Source: Syntrophopropionicum propionicicum_A (lineage in GTDB: Bacteria > Bacillota > Desulfotomaculia > Desulfotomaculales > Pelotomaculaceae). From it: DNA of 64,000 bases. A model generated the notes under the pieces. That model ran no database searches, had not been told where the DNA came from, and was given only the letters and a program-made list of their open reading frames with translations. Where the stretch lies: positions 124,001 through 188,000 of the forward strand of contig NZ_JBMGJC010000005.1 in the NCBI RefSeq assembly GCF_048984525.1, in the 5' to 3' direction. Shown one piece after another: positions 1 through 8,314 of the stretch. Position 1 is the stretch's first letter, and the number at the start of each line of letters is the position of its first letter. The position numbers and the translations under genes were made by a program.

Positions 1-715
1 ATACAAACATGCGCCTTTTAACTTCTTCCGCCAGCACCGGGTCCTCTCTCTCCAGACCTTCCAGTATAACTTTCTCCGCGCTCCGGCCGACCCGGTTAAG
101 TATGTCGACCAGTGACTGCACTCCGCCCACAACGGTCTGGTCCTGCTGTACCACCGATGAAAGCTTCCGCTCCAGCAATGTTTCCACATCGCGGACAATG
201 TCAGGAGTGAAGCGGTCAATAATAGCTATGCGCCTGGAAATTTCACTCTGCAGCTCAGGCGGCAGCATTCCGAGAATAGTTGCCGCCTGTTCGGGTGTAA
301 GGTGGGCAAGGATCAAAGCAATAGTCTGGGGGTGCTCTTCCCTGATAAAGTTATAGATCTGCTTGGCATCAGTCTTGCGCAGGGAACTGAACGGGATCGC
401 TTTCATATCGATAGTGAGCTTATTCAGTATCTCTGTGGCCTTCTGGTGGCCGACAGCCTTTTCCAGGACCTCTTTCGCGTAGTTTAAACCGCCGTGCGAC
501 AGGTAATCCCGCGCCCGCTGCAGTTCCATAAACTCGTCGATTACCGCGTTTCTCACCTCGACCGGGATTTTGATCATGTTGGAAATTTCGTGGGTGATCT
601 GCTCTATATCATTTTGATTAAAATCGATCTTCAGCACCCGGGAAGACAGGTCGGAACCCAATGCAATCAAGAGTATTGCCGCTTTTTGGACCCCTGTAAG
701 CTTTGTCAGCTGCAT
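1..715 (-). CDS. fliG: Flagellar motor switch protein FliG (partial, N-terminal ~238 residues)
   Basis: FliG forms part of the C-ring and couples the MotA stator to the MS ring. The visible protein begins MQLTKLTGVQKAAILLIALG, the family's usual N-terminus, and includes the middle-domain EHPQTIALILAHL segment that pairs with FliM in the family. The frame stays open to the left edge, so the C-terminal torque domain lies outside the window. Two in-frame ATGs exist (721 and 715). The GGGAGGG site ends directly against the first and sits six bases from the second, so 715 is preferred. It follows fliF by a dozen bases, as in most Firmicutes. Confidence 0.95.
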   Translation of the reverse strand, partial: MQLTKLTGVQKAAILLIALGSDLSSRVLKIDFNQNDIEQITHEISNMIKIPVEVRNAVIDEFMELQRARDYLSHGGLNYAKEVLEKAVGHQKATEILNKLTIDMKAIPFSSLRKTDAKQIYNFIREEHPQTIALILAHLTPEQAATILGMLPPELQSEISRRIAIIDRFTPDIVRDVETLLERKLSSVVQQDQTVVGGVQSLVDILNRVGRSAEKVILEGLEREDPVLAEEVKRRMFV

Positions 716-727
716 TGTCATCCCTCC

Positions 728-2254
728 CTATTCCTTTATCCAGACTTTCAAAAGCTCAGCTATGTCTTCCGGCTTTTCTTTCGCCATATCCCTGACCTTT
801 TGCTGTTTGTCGTCCCTATAAACAGGGACTTCTTCCACTTCCATCTCTTTAAGCGGAATCAGCGGTTGTTCATCGTCGTCAACCCGCTGCGCTATGCGCC
901 GCCGCATAGCTATGAATCCTACTACAACCAGGATTACAGCCAAAATAATGCCGCCGATGGTGGCGTAGGTAATAATATTCTCTCTTAACTTGGCCGCTGT
1001 TTCAGCCTGCGTCATCTCGTCCTCGACTTTTTTCTGGTAAGTGTCGTCAAAGACCATATTGGAGACGTTTATCTGATCTCCCCGGCTCTGGTCGAAACCT
1101 ATAGCCGCGGCAACCACGTCTTTAACTTTCTGAGTGTCCACAGGGCCGTCAGCTTCACTGACCACCACGGACGCGGACAGGCGGCGCACACTCCCCGGGG
1201 CGTTAACTATAGTTTCCTGAACGGTGCTGACCTGGTAGTTGGTTTCAATTTCTTCCTTGGTGTAACTACTTGAACCGCTTCCCTCCATAAAAGGGGTGGT
1301 CGTTACATTGGAATCTGTGCCGGGCGCCCCCCCGGTCTCGCTTCCTGATCCGCTTTCCTTAATACTATGTTCGCTGAGTTTCAGGTTTTGCGGGTTGGTT
1401 GAGGTCGTGCTGGTTGTTTGCTGTTGGTTAAAGTCCAGGTCAGCGGTAACCATTGCTACAGCTTTATCCTGGCCTAAAATCCGGGCGAGCATCTGCTGCA
1501 CCCTTCTTTCCAGCTCTTTTTCATATTCTCTCTGGGCTTTTTGCTGATCTTGCGCAGTCCTGGTCATAACTGCTTTAGGATCGCTTGTATTCAGGTTATC
1601 GCTTAAGACATTGCCTTCCGTATCGATAATATGTACATTTTCCGGCTTCAGCCCTTCCAGGCTGCCGACTAAAATGTCGCAGACGCCCTGGACCTGTTCA
1701 TCCTTTAAGCGGACGGCCGGTTTAAGCTTTAGAGCAACTGAAGCTGAGGCGTTGCCCTGGTCAGTGTTTACAAAAACGCTTTTTTGAGGTATTACCAGGT
1801 GCACCCTGGCCTGCTCAACACCCTCAATCTGGACAAGAGTCCTTCTCAATTCCTCCTGGAGCGCCCTCTGGTATCCCACCTGCTGCTCAAAATCAGTCTG
1901 GCCGAACTTGCTCTGGTCAAAAAGCTCGAAACCCATCCCCCCGCCGAGCGCTCCACTGCTCGCCAGCTGTATCCTCGTCTCATACACCTGGGCTTCAGGA
2001 ACCTTGATTGTTTTGCCCTGATCGGCAATCTCGTACGGGACCTTCATGGATTTAAGCTCTTCTACAATAGCCCCGGCGTCTTTGGGATCCAGCCCTGTTA
2101 GCAGGGGAGCATAGGCAGGTCTGAGCGCCAGTTGTACAATAAAAAATAATGAAACAACAATCCCTACTGTGACCAGGGTGGCAATTATTTTTTGAGTTTG
2201 GGTAAGAGCCTGCCATCTTTCTTTTAACCTGGCCAGGAGTTCAGCCGGGGTCAA
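728..2254 (-). CDS. fliF: Flagellar MS-ring protein FliF
   Basis: FliF is the inner-membrane MS ring on which the motor and export gate are built. The 508-residue protein has a first membrane segment at about residues 22-44, a periplasmic YscJ/FliF ring domain with the sequence GFELFDQSKFGQTDFEQQV, a Ser/Thr/Gly-rich low-complexity linker near 290-330, and a second membrane segment at about 429-450. The acidic tail ends KPEDIAELLKVWIKE, the kind of segment that binds FliG. It lies between fliE and fliG. Length and layout are normal. Confidence 0.97.
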   Translation of the reverse strand: MTPAELLARLKERWQALTQTQKIIATLVTVGIVVSLFFIVQLALRPAYAPLLTGLDPKDAGAIVEELKSMKVPYEIADQGKTIKVPEAQVYETRIQLASSGALGGGMGFELFDQSKFGQTDFEQQVGYQRALQEELRRTLVQIEGVEQARVHLVIPQKSVFVNTDQGNASASVALKLKPAVRLKDEQVQGVCDILVGSLEGLKPENVHIIDTEGNVLSDNLNTSDPKAVMTRTAQDQQKAQREYEKELERRVQQMLARILGQDKAVAMVTADLDFNQQQTTSTTSTNPQNLKLSEHSIKESGSGSETGGAPGTDSNVTTTPFMEGSGSSSYTKEEIETNYQVSTVQETIVNAPGSVRRLSASVVVSEADGPVDTQKVKDVVAAAIGFDQSRGDQINVSNMVFDDTYQKKVEDEMTQAETAAKLRENIITYATIGGIILAVILVVVGFIAMRRRIAQRVDDDEQPLIPLKEMEVEEVPVYRDDKQQKVRDMAKEKPEDIAELLKVWIKE

Positions 2255-2266
2255 TTCAAACCACCT

Positions 2267-2563
2267 CTATACCTGCATTCTTGAAATTTCCTGGTAAGCC
2301 TCGATGACCTTATTTCTCACTTCCACAGCCAGCTGCATGGATAATTTAGCTTCCTGCATGGCGATGGTAACCTGGTGGATATCCTGGACTTCACCGGTCA
2401 GGAGCTCGAGAGAAAGATTGTCAGCTTTCACCTGTGTATCATTTAGTCTCTTTAAAGCGCTGCTTAATACTTCTGAAAAAGAACCTTCCCCGCCCGCCCC
2501 CTGGTTATCACCGGACTTCTCGGGCAGAAGCGGGAAATTCTGACCAATCAAAGATATCTCCAT
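2267..2563 (-). CDS. fliE: Flagellar hook-basal body protein FliE
   Basis: FliE is the small adaptor joining the MS ring to the proximal rod. The 98-residue protein shows the family's C-terminal half: VQDIHQVTIAMQEAKLSMQ followed by VEVRNKVIEAYQEISRMQV. The start has an AAGGAGG site about six bases upstream (2570-2575 on the minus strand). It is separated from flgC by an unusual 96-bp gap holding a REP-like repeat, and is 12 bp from fliF. Confidence 0.95.
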   Translation of the reverse strand: MEISLIGQNFPLLPEKSGDNQGAGGEGSFSEVLSSALKRLNDTQVKADNLSLELLTGEVQDIHQVTIAMQEAKLSMQLAVEVRNKVIEAYQEISRMQV

Positions 2564-2581
2564 TTAACAAACCTCCTTAAT

Positions 2582-2655
2582 TGGGGACACCCCTCCATTT
2601 AACGACAAAAGCGTGTCAAGAGAACCGTCCCCTTGACACGGTTCCCTGACACGTG
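2582..2655. repeat. REP-like hairpin between flgC and fliE
   Basis: The arms GTGTCAAG (2613-2620) and CTTGACAC (2632-2639) form a perfect 8-bp inverted repeat around a core holding AACCGTCCCC. A GGGGACACCCCTCC fragment precedes it and a second partial GTGTCAGG arm follows at 2647-2655. The shape matches REP elements associated with RAYT transposases. No transposase is visible here. It lies inside a transcribed flagellar operon. Confidence 0.7.
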
Positions 2656-2659
2656 GCTT

Positions 2660-3100
2660 CTACCGCCCGATTTCCAATGCTTTTAAGGCGATATCTTTCG
2701 CTGCGTTCAAAGCGGTGACATTTGCCTCATAGGCCCTGGTGGCGGAAATCATGTTAACCATTTCATTCACTATGTTAATGTTAGGATAAGCAACGTAACC
2801 TTTTTCGTCAGCATAGGGATGGGTAGGTTCGTAGACCATGCGCGGCTCGTTTTGGTCCTCTACGATCTTTGTCACATGAACCCCCGCCCCCTTATACCTG
2901 AAACGCAGGACACCGCTTCCCCCCGCCTGTTCCAGCATCTGGGCAAAGATCGGGACTTTCCTGCTGTAGGGAGGATTGGCCGGGTCATTGGGCCTGCCCG
3001 CGCTGTTCATGTTAGCTATGTTGTTAGCCGTTATGTCCAGCCTGAGCTTTTCAGCCGTCAGTCCGGAAGCGCTTATTGAAAAAGAATCAAATACACCCAT
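2660..3100 (-). CDS. flgC: Flagellar proximal rod protein FlgC
   Basis: FlgC is one of the rod proteins exported through the basal body. The 146-residue protein contains the rod/hook N-terminal signature (SASGLTAEKLRLDITANNIA) and the C-terminal family signature VNMISATRAYEANVTALNAA. It starts two bases after the flgB stop, indicating translational coupling. Size is typical (about 140-150 residues). Confidence 0.97.
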   Translation of the reverse strand: MGVFDSFSISASGLTAEKLRLDITANNIANMNSAGRPNDPANPPYSRKVPIFAQMLEQAGGSGVLRFRYKGAGVHVTKIVEDQNEPRMVYEPTHPYADEKGYVAYPNINIVNEMVNMISATRAYEANVTALNAAKDIALKALEIGR

Positions 3101-3102
3101 TT

Positions 3103-3507
3103 TTACCTACCTCCGGTTATAACGTAGCTCAGCAGTGAGATGCGTTCACTCAGCTCTCTGGCTGTGGCCTGGTATTCAATACTGTTTGCGGCAAGGTTAG
3201 TCATTTCCTCGTCAATGTCAACATTGTTACCGTCCTTACGCATTGATGTAGTCCTGTTGATCTGTATCTCCGGCCTCAGTTCAGCCAGGCGGGGCGCCGC
3301 CCCGTAATGCCTGGGATCCGAGGTGATTAAATTGATGGAATCCCGCCCCAGGGCTTTTTTGAGTATGCTTTCAAAATTTATCGTCGATTTCTTGAAATTA
3401 GGCGTATTAACGTTGGCTATGTTGTTTGCAATAACCCTCTGCCGCAGGGACTCCGCGTCAAGTCCCTTCTTTAAACCTACAAACACCTGGCTGGAGAACA
3501 ATTCCAT
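3103..3507 (-). CDS. flgB: Flagellar rod protein FlgB
   Basis: FlgB is the rod protein closest to the MS ring. The sequence has LRQRVIANNIANVNTPNFKK near the N-terminus and a C-terminal DEEMTNLAANSIEYQATARE segment. The frame is open 39 bases further upstream, but AGGGGTG lies just ahead of the ATG at 3507, giving MELFSSQVF, the family start. It is the first gene of flgB-flgC-fliE-fliF-fliG. Its leader holds a cyclic-di-GMP riboswitch and a terminator hairpin, so the whole basal-body operon is probably controlled there. Confidence 0.95.
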   Translation of the reverse strand: MELFSSQVFVGLKKGLDAESLRQRVIANNIANVNTPNFKKSTINFESILKKALGRDSINLITSDPRHYGAAPRLAELRPEIQINRTTSMRKDGNNVDIDEEMTNLAANSIEYQATARELSERISLLSYVITGGR

Positions 3508-3533
3508 ATAATCACCCCTGTCAAATAAATTGT

Positions 3534-3565
3534 AAAACCAAGCCATATAGAAAGGGCTTGGTTTT
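3534..3565 (-). terminator. Attenuator terminator in the flgB leader
   Basis: An 11-bp perfect inverted repeat, AAAACCAAGCC and GGCTTGGTTTT, encloses a 10-base loop and ends in T-rich sequence on the minus strand. It sits between the riboswitch and the flgB start, the usual position of an expression platform. The U run is short (TTTT then ACAATTTATTT). Confidence 0.75.
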
Positions 3566-3575
3566 ATTACTCAAT

Positions 3576-3690
3576 CCCGGCAACTCAGCCGCCCTGGCCA
3601 ATCAATCAATTAAAAATTAAAATATTGGCTTTAGGCCCGTAGCTTTGCGCCCCTCCCTTTCGGGAAGTTTGCCCTTTCCGACAGAAATAT
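3576..3690 (-). promoter_or_regulatory. Cyclic-di-GMP-I (GEMM-I) riboswitch
   Basis: Read on the minus strand the leader has the GEMM-I core in order: GGGCAAACT, a GAAA-capped P2 hairpin (CCCGAAAGGG), the receptor-side GCGCAAAGCTACGGGCCTA, and a 3' half resembling GGCGGCTGAGTTGCCGGG. These match the class I c-di-GMP aptamer as known from Vc2. The aptamer is followed by a terminator hairpin and flgB. Since c-di-GMP usually suppresses motility, an off-switch is expected; that sign is inferred. Confidence 0.9.
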
Positions 3691-3731
3691 TTAATTATAA
3701 AGGTACATATTTCCTTATTTTCAGTAAATTC

Positions 3732-3760
3732 ATTCTACAATAAATACTATAATCCTGCAA
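3732..3760 (-). promoter_or_regulatory. Sigma-A-type promoter of the flgB operon
   Basis: On the minus strand TTGCAG and TAGAAT are separated by 17 bases. Transcription would begin near 3725, about 35 bases before the riboswitch core. Confidence 0.6.
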
Positions 3761-3837
3761 CAAAAAAGATTTTTTGTGAAATTTTTTCAAAAATATTTGA
3801 CTTAAATTTTAATTTTATTAAGAAGTCTCTTTAACAG

Positions 3838-3870
3838 TAAAAACCAAGCCTAATTATAGGGCTCGGTTAT
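3838..3870 (-). terminator. Intrinsic terminator after the fliD-flaG operon
   Basis: On the minus strand AACCGAGCC pairs with GGCTTGGTT (one G-T wobble) and is followed by TTTAC. It lies about 100 bases after the flaG stop and before the flgB promoter, so it separates the two flagellar operons. The stem resembles the flgB attenuator stem (AACCAAGCC), suggesting duplication of the hairpin. Confidence 0.7.
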
Positions 3871-3966
3871 TTTTATAATTAACATGCTTACTTTTTTATT
3901 AATCATATATATGTCGCGCTAAATATTTATCTTAAGTTTTAAAAAATTTTGGGTTATAGAAGCAAT

Positions 3967-4335
3967 TTATATAAACTCATCGAATATGACACCCAGCAAT
4001 TTTTTCACATGGGCCGCGAATTTCAAGGCGCGTTCGGAAGGTATTTCCCGGATCACAGAATTATCTCTCTTATCTATAACTTTCACCGAAACTTGCCCGC
4101 TTTCCTTGTGAATCGCAAACTTCAACTCTGTTCTGTAGGCCCCTATAGTATTATTAATCTGTCCTATCGCTTCTTCCAACTTCTTTTCAAGATCATCTCC
4201 TGCTTCCTGCTGAGCCAGGGATGATACATTTTCTTTCTTAGCATCAGGTATGGATTCTTTTTCTTCTGGCAGAGGTTTTAATTTCATATCCTGCTGTATT
4301 GGTGTGAAGCTTTTATCAAGACTCAAGATACTCAC
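3967..4335 (-). CDS. flaG: FlaG family protein
   Basis: The 122-residue protein has a polar, charged N-terminal half and the FlaG C-terminal pattern: an amphipathic helix, then FAIHKESGQVSVKVIDKRDN and SVIREIPSERALKFAAHVKK. FlaG proteins affect filament length or cap function; the biochemical role is poorly defined. It is last in the cluster after the chaperone gene and is followed by a terminator. A second FlaG-like gene lies at 18017-18364. Confidence 0.85.
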   Translation of the reverse strand: MSILSLDKSFTPIQQDMKLKPLPEEKESIPDAKKENVSSLAQQEAGDDLEKKLEEAIGQINNTIGAYRTELKFAIHKESGQVSVKVIDKRDNSVIREIPSERALKFAAHVKKLLGVIFDEFI

Positions 4336-4350
4336 CTATATCACCACCTG

Positions 4351-4815
4351 TTATTTTCTATTATCTATAAAACAACCATCCCTTTGGACAGGAGTGCCAC
4401 GATAAGCTTGGACCGATCCTTTTCTTTGATTTAGAGATTTGATCTTTCCTTTTAAACTTTCAAACTCACCACTTACCATCTTGAGGTTTTGGTCCTCCAG
4501 CTTGCGGATTTTTACCGCAAGTAATTTCGCTCTTTCACCTAGTATGCGGATCACTTCCAAATTTTCCTCATATATTTTATTCGCTTCCTCCCCTCCTGAT
4601 TTTTCAGTACTGTTTGAGACATTTTCTTCCAGTGGCAGAAGTTCGGCATTGATCTCATTTATAGTATTTATAAATTCCTGTTTCTTATCAATTATTACTA
4701 AGAGATCATCGATTTTTTCCGGAATCAGATATTGAGACTGTTCCAAAGTAGTTTTGTATATTTCTTCCATCAGCTTTATCTTCTGCTTTTTTAGTTCATA
4801 AATTTTTTTAAGCAA
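4351..4815 (-). CDS. Flagellar export chaperone-like protein (FliT/FlgN type)
   Basis: This 154-residue, almost wholly alpha-helical, Lys/Glu-rich protein (LKKQKIKLMEEIYKTTLEQS; IDDLLVIIDKKQEFINTINE) has no strong diagnostic motif. Its position directly after fliD and fliS, where Firmicutes carry a FliT-like gene, suggests a chaperone for the filament cap or a related export substrate. A separate FlgN is encoded at 20862-21353, so FliT is the better guess. Assignment rests mainly on context. Confidence 0.6.
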   Translation of the reverse strand: MLKKIYELKKQKIKLMEEIYKTTLEQSQYLIPEKIDDLLVIIDKKQEFINTINEINAELLPLEENVSNSTEKSGGEEANKIYEENLEVIRILGERAKLLAVKIRKLEDQNLKMVSGEFESLKGKIKSLNQRKGSVQAYRGTPVQRDGCFIDNRK

Positions 4816-4840
4816 TTTGTTTGAATATCCTCCTGTTTAC

Positions 4841-5233
4841 TTACTGACCGCACGCTATTAGCGGTTTTGCAATCTTTACTGCTTCCCGCCAGGTATCACG
4901 CAGGTCTACAACTAACCCCAGCGCCTCGCCCAGGATATACTTGTCCTTTTTCATATTTGCTTCAAATAAACGCCGGTTGATATATTCATACAGTGAGGAA
5001 AGGTTGCCTGATATTTCATATTCCATATTCAGTGTTTCACTTAGATGAGTAATAATTTCCTGAGCTTTTAAAATTGCATTATGGACATCCTGGATTTTTC
5101 CTTCCTCGAGGTGCTTGATACCCTGTTTTATAAATTTTACCGCACCGTCATACAGAATCAGGGTCAGTTCACCTTTACCCGCGCTGATAACGGAATTCTG
5201 CTTGTACTGTTGATATGGGTTGCAATTATACAT
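4841..5233 (-). CDS. fliS: Flagellin export chaperone FliS
   Basis: FliS binds the flagellin C-terminus in the cytoplasm and prevents early polymerisation. The 130-residue protein begins with YQQYKQNSVISAGKGELTLI followed by LYDGAVKFIKQG, the standard FliS N-terminus, and contains the conserved LSSLYEYINRRLFEAN stretch. It lies 24 bp after fliD. Length is typical. Confidence 0.96.
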   Translation of the reverse strand: MYNCNPYQQYKQNSVISAGKGELTLILYDGAVKFIKQGIKHLEEGKIQDVHNAILKAQEIITHLSETLNMEYEISGNLSSLYEYINRRLFEANMKKDKYILGEALGLVVDLRDTWREAVKIAKPLIACGQ

Positions 5234-5257
5234 GTTGGCCCTCCACTGTGTTTTTTG

Positions 5258-6754
5258 CTATGAACCACTGCTGAGCATACCATAAAGCCATGAACTTTGC
5301 TGGTTCATTCTACTTAAAGCGGTCTCCAGTGCGGAGAACTGCGTGTAATACCGTTCTTCAATCTTCTCCAGCCGGTCATCCCAGATAGTAATCTGTTCTT
5401 CATACTCATCTATTTCTTTCCCCAGGTAACTGTTGTCCACCGCACTGAAGGAACTGTCGGAACCGGCCTTGCTGATGAGCTTATCTATTCCATTGTTTAA
5501 ATCATCATACAGCCTTACCGCCAGCCCTTCTTCGCTGTCAACATCAGAAGCATTGGTAAAGAGGTCCATCACAGCTTCGGGATTATCGCCAATTGCTTCC
5601 ATCAGCTTATCCTCATCTATGTACAGTTTCCCTCTTTCAGTGTAATCACCGGTGGTTATGCCTATACTGGCCAGAGTGCTGTAGTCTGAGTCTACTCCTG
5701 AGACAATGGAACCGAGAGCGCTGCGCATGTCGGTAAGGATACCGCTTACAATAAGGTCATTCCGCAGCAGGCCGGTTTTTGCAATCTCTTCCCAATCTTC
5801 TTCCTGATCGTCTGTTAATTCCTCCCGCTCATCATCGGTCAGAGGCCGGTAGTTTTTGTCCCTGTCTTCCGTTATTTTGCTATTGATTTCCTCTATGGTT
5901 GTATTGTAAAGTTCCACAAATGTTTTAATGGACTCATAAATCCCGTCAGTGTCGCTGGATATATTGACATATGCCGTCTCGGTGGTCGACGTGCCGGTCA
6001 GGGTATAGCTGACCCCGGCTATGGTAAACTGGTTGCTCGACTGGGTCAACGCCGTACCGTTCAGCTCAAAGGCGGCGTCATTCCCGTAGACCGCGGCAAA
6101 AGGATCGGCTCCCAAATTTAAGGCTCCAAACAATTCACTGGCGTTGGAAACATTCTCAAAATCAATTGCCGCCTCGGCGCCTGTTTCATTGGATGAGATA
6201 AACATACGGTTCAGCGTTTCATCATAAAATGCGGTAATCCCCGCGTCGGCATTATTAATTTTTCCGACCATACTGTTAATTGTGTCAGTGCTTGGATCAA
6301 TGCTTATCTCCGCGCTGCCGTTAACAGTAAACACTATCGGGTCGGTGCTTGCCAGGCCTAACTGCTCCTGTAGATTTGTCCCGCTTGAATTAAAAGTCAC
6401 CTCAGCGCTGCTGTTCAACCTGGCGTTGCCGGCCAGGGCGGTGACCTTGACCGTATTGCCGCCGGCCAGCGCATTATTGGAGGCGCTCACCTTCACTATT
6501 CCTTCATTGGAGGAAGAAGCGTCTTTAGCCTGGAAAGTTCTCTGGAGCTTCATCGAGAAAACACTATCGCGCAGGGTGCGCATCGCGTTATTAACTTCCC
6601 GGTAATCGCTTCTCTTCCATTCAGTGAGGGTTTTATTCTGCTTAATTTTGTCCTGTTTTAAGCGCTGGACCTTCATTAAATCAGAAACAATTGAGTCAAT
6701 ATCAAGACCCGATCCTGACAGGCCAAAATACCTGTTGACTCCGCTGATCGACAT
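5258..6754 (-). CDS. fliD: Flagellar filament cap protein FliD (HAP2)
   Basis: FliD caps the growing filament and folds flagellin into place. The protein of about 498 residues starts MSISGVNRYFGLSGSGLDID with the conserved SGLDID(S)IV and LMKVQR motifs, and ends with a coiled coil (ERYYTQFSALETALSRMNQQ). An upstream in-frame ATG at 6772 is less likely because GGAAGGAAAG sits right before the ATG at 6754. The central domain is variable, as usual for surface-exposed FliD. Confidence 0.95.
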   Translation of the reverse strand: MSISGVNRYFGLSGSGLDIDSIVSDLMKVQRLKQDKIKQNKTLTEWKRSDYREVNNAMRTLRDSVFSMKLQRTFQAKDASSSNEGIVKVSASNNALAGGNTVKVTALAGNARLNSSAEVTFNSSGTNLQEQLGLASTDPIVFTVNGSAEISIDPSTDTINSMVGKINNADAGITAFYDETLNRMFISSNETGAEAAIDFENVSNASELFGALNLGADPFAAVYGNDAAFELNGTALTQSSNQFTIAGVSYTLTGTSTTETAYVNISSDTDGIYESIKTFVELYNTTIEEINSKITEDRDKNYRPLTDDEREELTDDQEEDWEEIAKTGLLRNDLIVSGILTDMRSALGSIVSGVDSDYSTLASIGITTGDYTERGKLYIDEDKLMEAIGDNPEAVMDLFTNASDVDSEEGLAVRLYDDLNNGIDKLISKAGSDSSFSAVDNSYLGKEIDEYEEQITIWDDRLEKIEERYYTQFSALETALSRMNQQSSWLYGMLSSGS

Positions 6755-6811
6755 CTCTTTCCTTCCTTTCATGAAAAAATGTTTACAAATGAAGAATAAT
6801 TATTTTAAAGC

Positions 6812-7930
6812 TTAAACGGCCAGGTCAATTTGCTGGACCGTTCCGGCCAGGCCGCTTTCGTAAAGGAAAACTCCGGAATTTCTCACCACACCGTCCAGGT
6901 TGTTCTCCTCGTCTTTTATTTCAAACGGCGTGCCTGTGCTGCCCAGAAATATAGCTCCGACACCCTTCTGCCCCAGGGCAAACAGAACGTCCTTCCCCTC
7001 CGAATCCTTCGTCCAGATGCGAAGCCTGCTGTATATGGAGTCGGCTTCATCAATCCAACCGTTGCCGTCCTCGTCATACTGCGCCAGCTCAGCAAAGCCA
7101 TCACCGCTGCCAGGACCGAAAAGCTCGCCGCCGTTATTGATCTGGCCGTCCTCGTTGATATCCAGGGCCAGGAAACCGCTGTCCGGCCCCACAAAGGATA
7201 TTTGATCTTCCAGACCGTCACAATCTATATCAAAACTGTACTTGGTGTCAGTCAGCTCAGGCGCGTTCCCGTTAAGATTTATTACCAGCGGGTCTATAGC
7301 CGCGTCTCCGGCCCTTATATTAATATCCAAACGGCTGGCAAATTCATGGCTCATTTTTAAGTTAACTGAAAAGTCTATCTCCCGGCCGTCAGCTGTCCTG
7401 ACAATACCCTGAGCCGCAAAAGACATCTTTTCCTGTTCATAATATGATTCGTGGTAGTTATATTCCAGGCCCCAGCCCTGCCGCCCCTGCGCTGGAGTGC
7501 TGCTCACTGAAGCCTGGCCGGCTGCAGGTGAATTTCCTTCGTTTATTTTCAGCTTCACCATCATACGAAACTTTATTTTCTTGCCGGTCAGAGCTTCGAT
7601 CATTTTTTGCACAACCATGATTTTCTGTTTGTCTTCCTCGGAGAGCTCAAACGATAACGAATTGTCGGTCTCAGTAACTCCTGAAAAGGCCTTCCCTTGA
7701 GCTGAAATGTCATTGGACTGCTCTGACATCTTAGCTAAAAACTCCTTGGCCTGATCGGACAACTCGACAGTATCCGTCTGTTCGTTTCCAGTGTTTCCAA
7801 CCAGCTGCCCCTGCCCCTCAAAGTCAGGCCTTTCATTTCCTGTCCAATATTTTAAAGACTCTTCTCTTGTATAACTCTTATACATGACGCTGGCGCCAGT
7901 CATATGAACGGACGAATTTGAGACTATCAC
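6812..7930 (-). CDS. EF-hand calcium-binding protein in the flagellar late operon
   Basis: The 372-residue protein has a polar N-terminal half without a signal peptide and a C-terminal half with two EF-hand-type loops: LDINEDGQINNGGELFG and YDEDGNGWIDEADSIYSRLR. This arrangement (…DLNxDGxInNGxELFG…DxNxDGxIDxxD…) is known from many RTX/VCBS-type extracellular calcium proteins. A sigma-D promoter lies just upstream, and fliD follows after 57 bp. It may be an exported filament-associated or regulatory protein. Function is not established. Confidence 0.75.
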   Translation of the reverse strand: MIVSNSSVHMTGASVMYKSYTREESLKYWTGNERPDFEGQGQLVGNTGNEQTDTVELSDQAKEFLAKMSEQSNDISAQGKAFSGVTETDNSLSFELSEEDKQKIMVVQKMIEALTGKKIKFRMMVKLKINEGNSPAAGQASVSSTPAQGRQGWGLEYNYHESYYEQEKMSFAAQGIVRTADGREIDFSVNLKMSHEFASRLDINIRAGDAAIDPLVINLNGNAPELTDTKYSFDIDCDGLEDQISFVGPDSGFLALDINEDGQINNGGELFGPGSGDGFAELAQYDEDGNGWIDEADSIYSRLRIWTKDSEGKDVLFALGQKGVGAIFLGSTGTPFEIKDEENNLDGVVRNSGVFLYESGLAGTVQQIDLAV

Positions 7931-7972
7931 AAGAATCCCTTCCTTTTATCTTTTTCTTTGGGTTTTAACTAA

Positions 7973-7999
7973 ATATCGGCAGTAAAAAAAATTTTTTCA
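7973..7999 (-). promoter_or_regulatory. Sigma-D (sigma-28) flagellar promoter
   Basis: On the minus strand TGAA, 15 bases, then GCCGATAT: the -10 is one base from the GCCGATAA consensus and the -35 one base from TAAA. It is 43 bases from the EF-hand gene start and probably drives that gene through fliD-fliS-FliT-flaG. Confidence 0.8.
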
Positions 8000-8000
8000 T

Positions 8001-8314
8001 CGGACAAAAGTCCTGTTTTTATTAAATCCTTTATTTCATCAGAGAATAACTGCTTTTAACCTCATTAATGCAGGTATTATTTGTGATATGACAGTCACCG
8101 TTAGATAAGTGACTTTACACGGCTCTAAAATTTTTCTTCCTTTATTATATTGTTTTCCCTCCTTGTGACTGCTTCCTGAACACTGCGCCAATTAAAACAT
8201 TATTAGTTTCCAGGCAGTTTTTACACTGCCAATGATTAATCCTCTCATCTACTGTAATTGAAAATAACAGTTAAGTTTTATATTGATAATAACGACATGT
8301 CTTATAAACGCGTA
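8001..8314. other. Divergent intergenic spacer, no gene seen
   Basis: An AT-rich stretch between the minus-strand late operon and fliW. No credible ORF or RNA gene was found. TTGAAA near 8259 could be a -35 for fliW, but the matching -10 is poor. Confidence 0.4.

Noticed and set aside
3508..3546. Longer FlgB with 13 additional residues
   Set aside because: The extension lies between the leader terminator and the ribosome site of the normal start and does not match the family.
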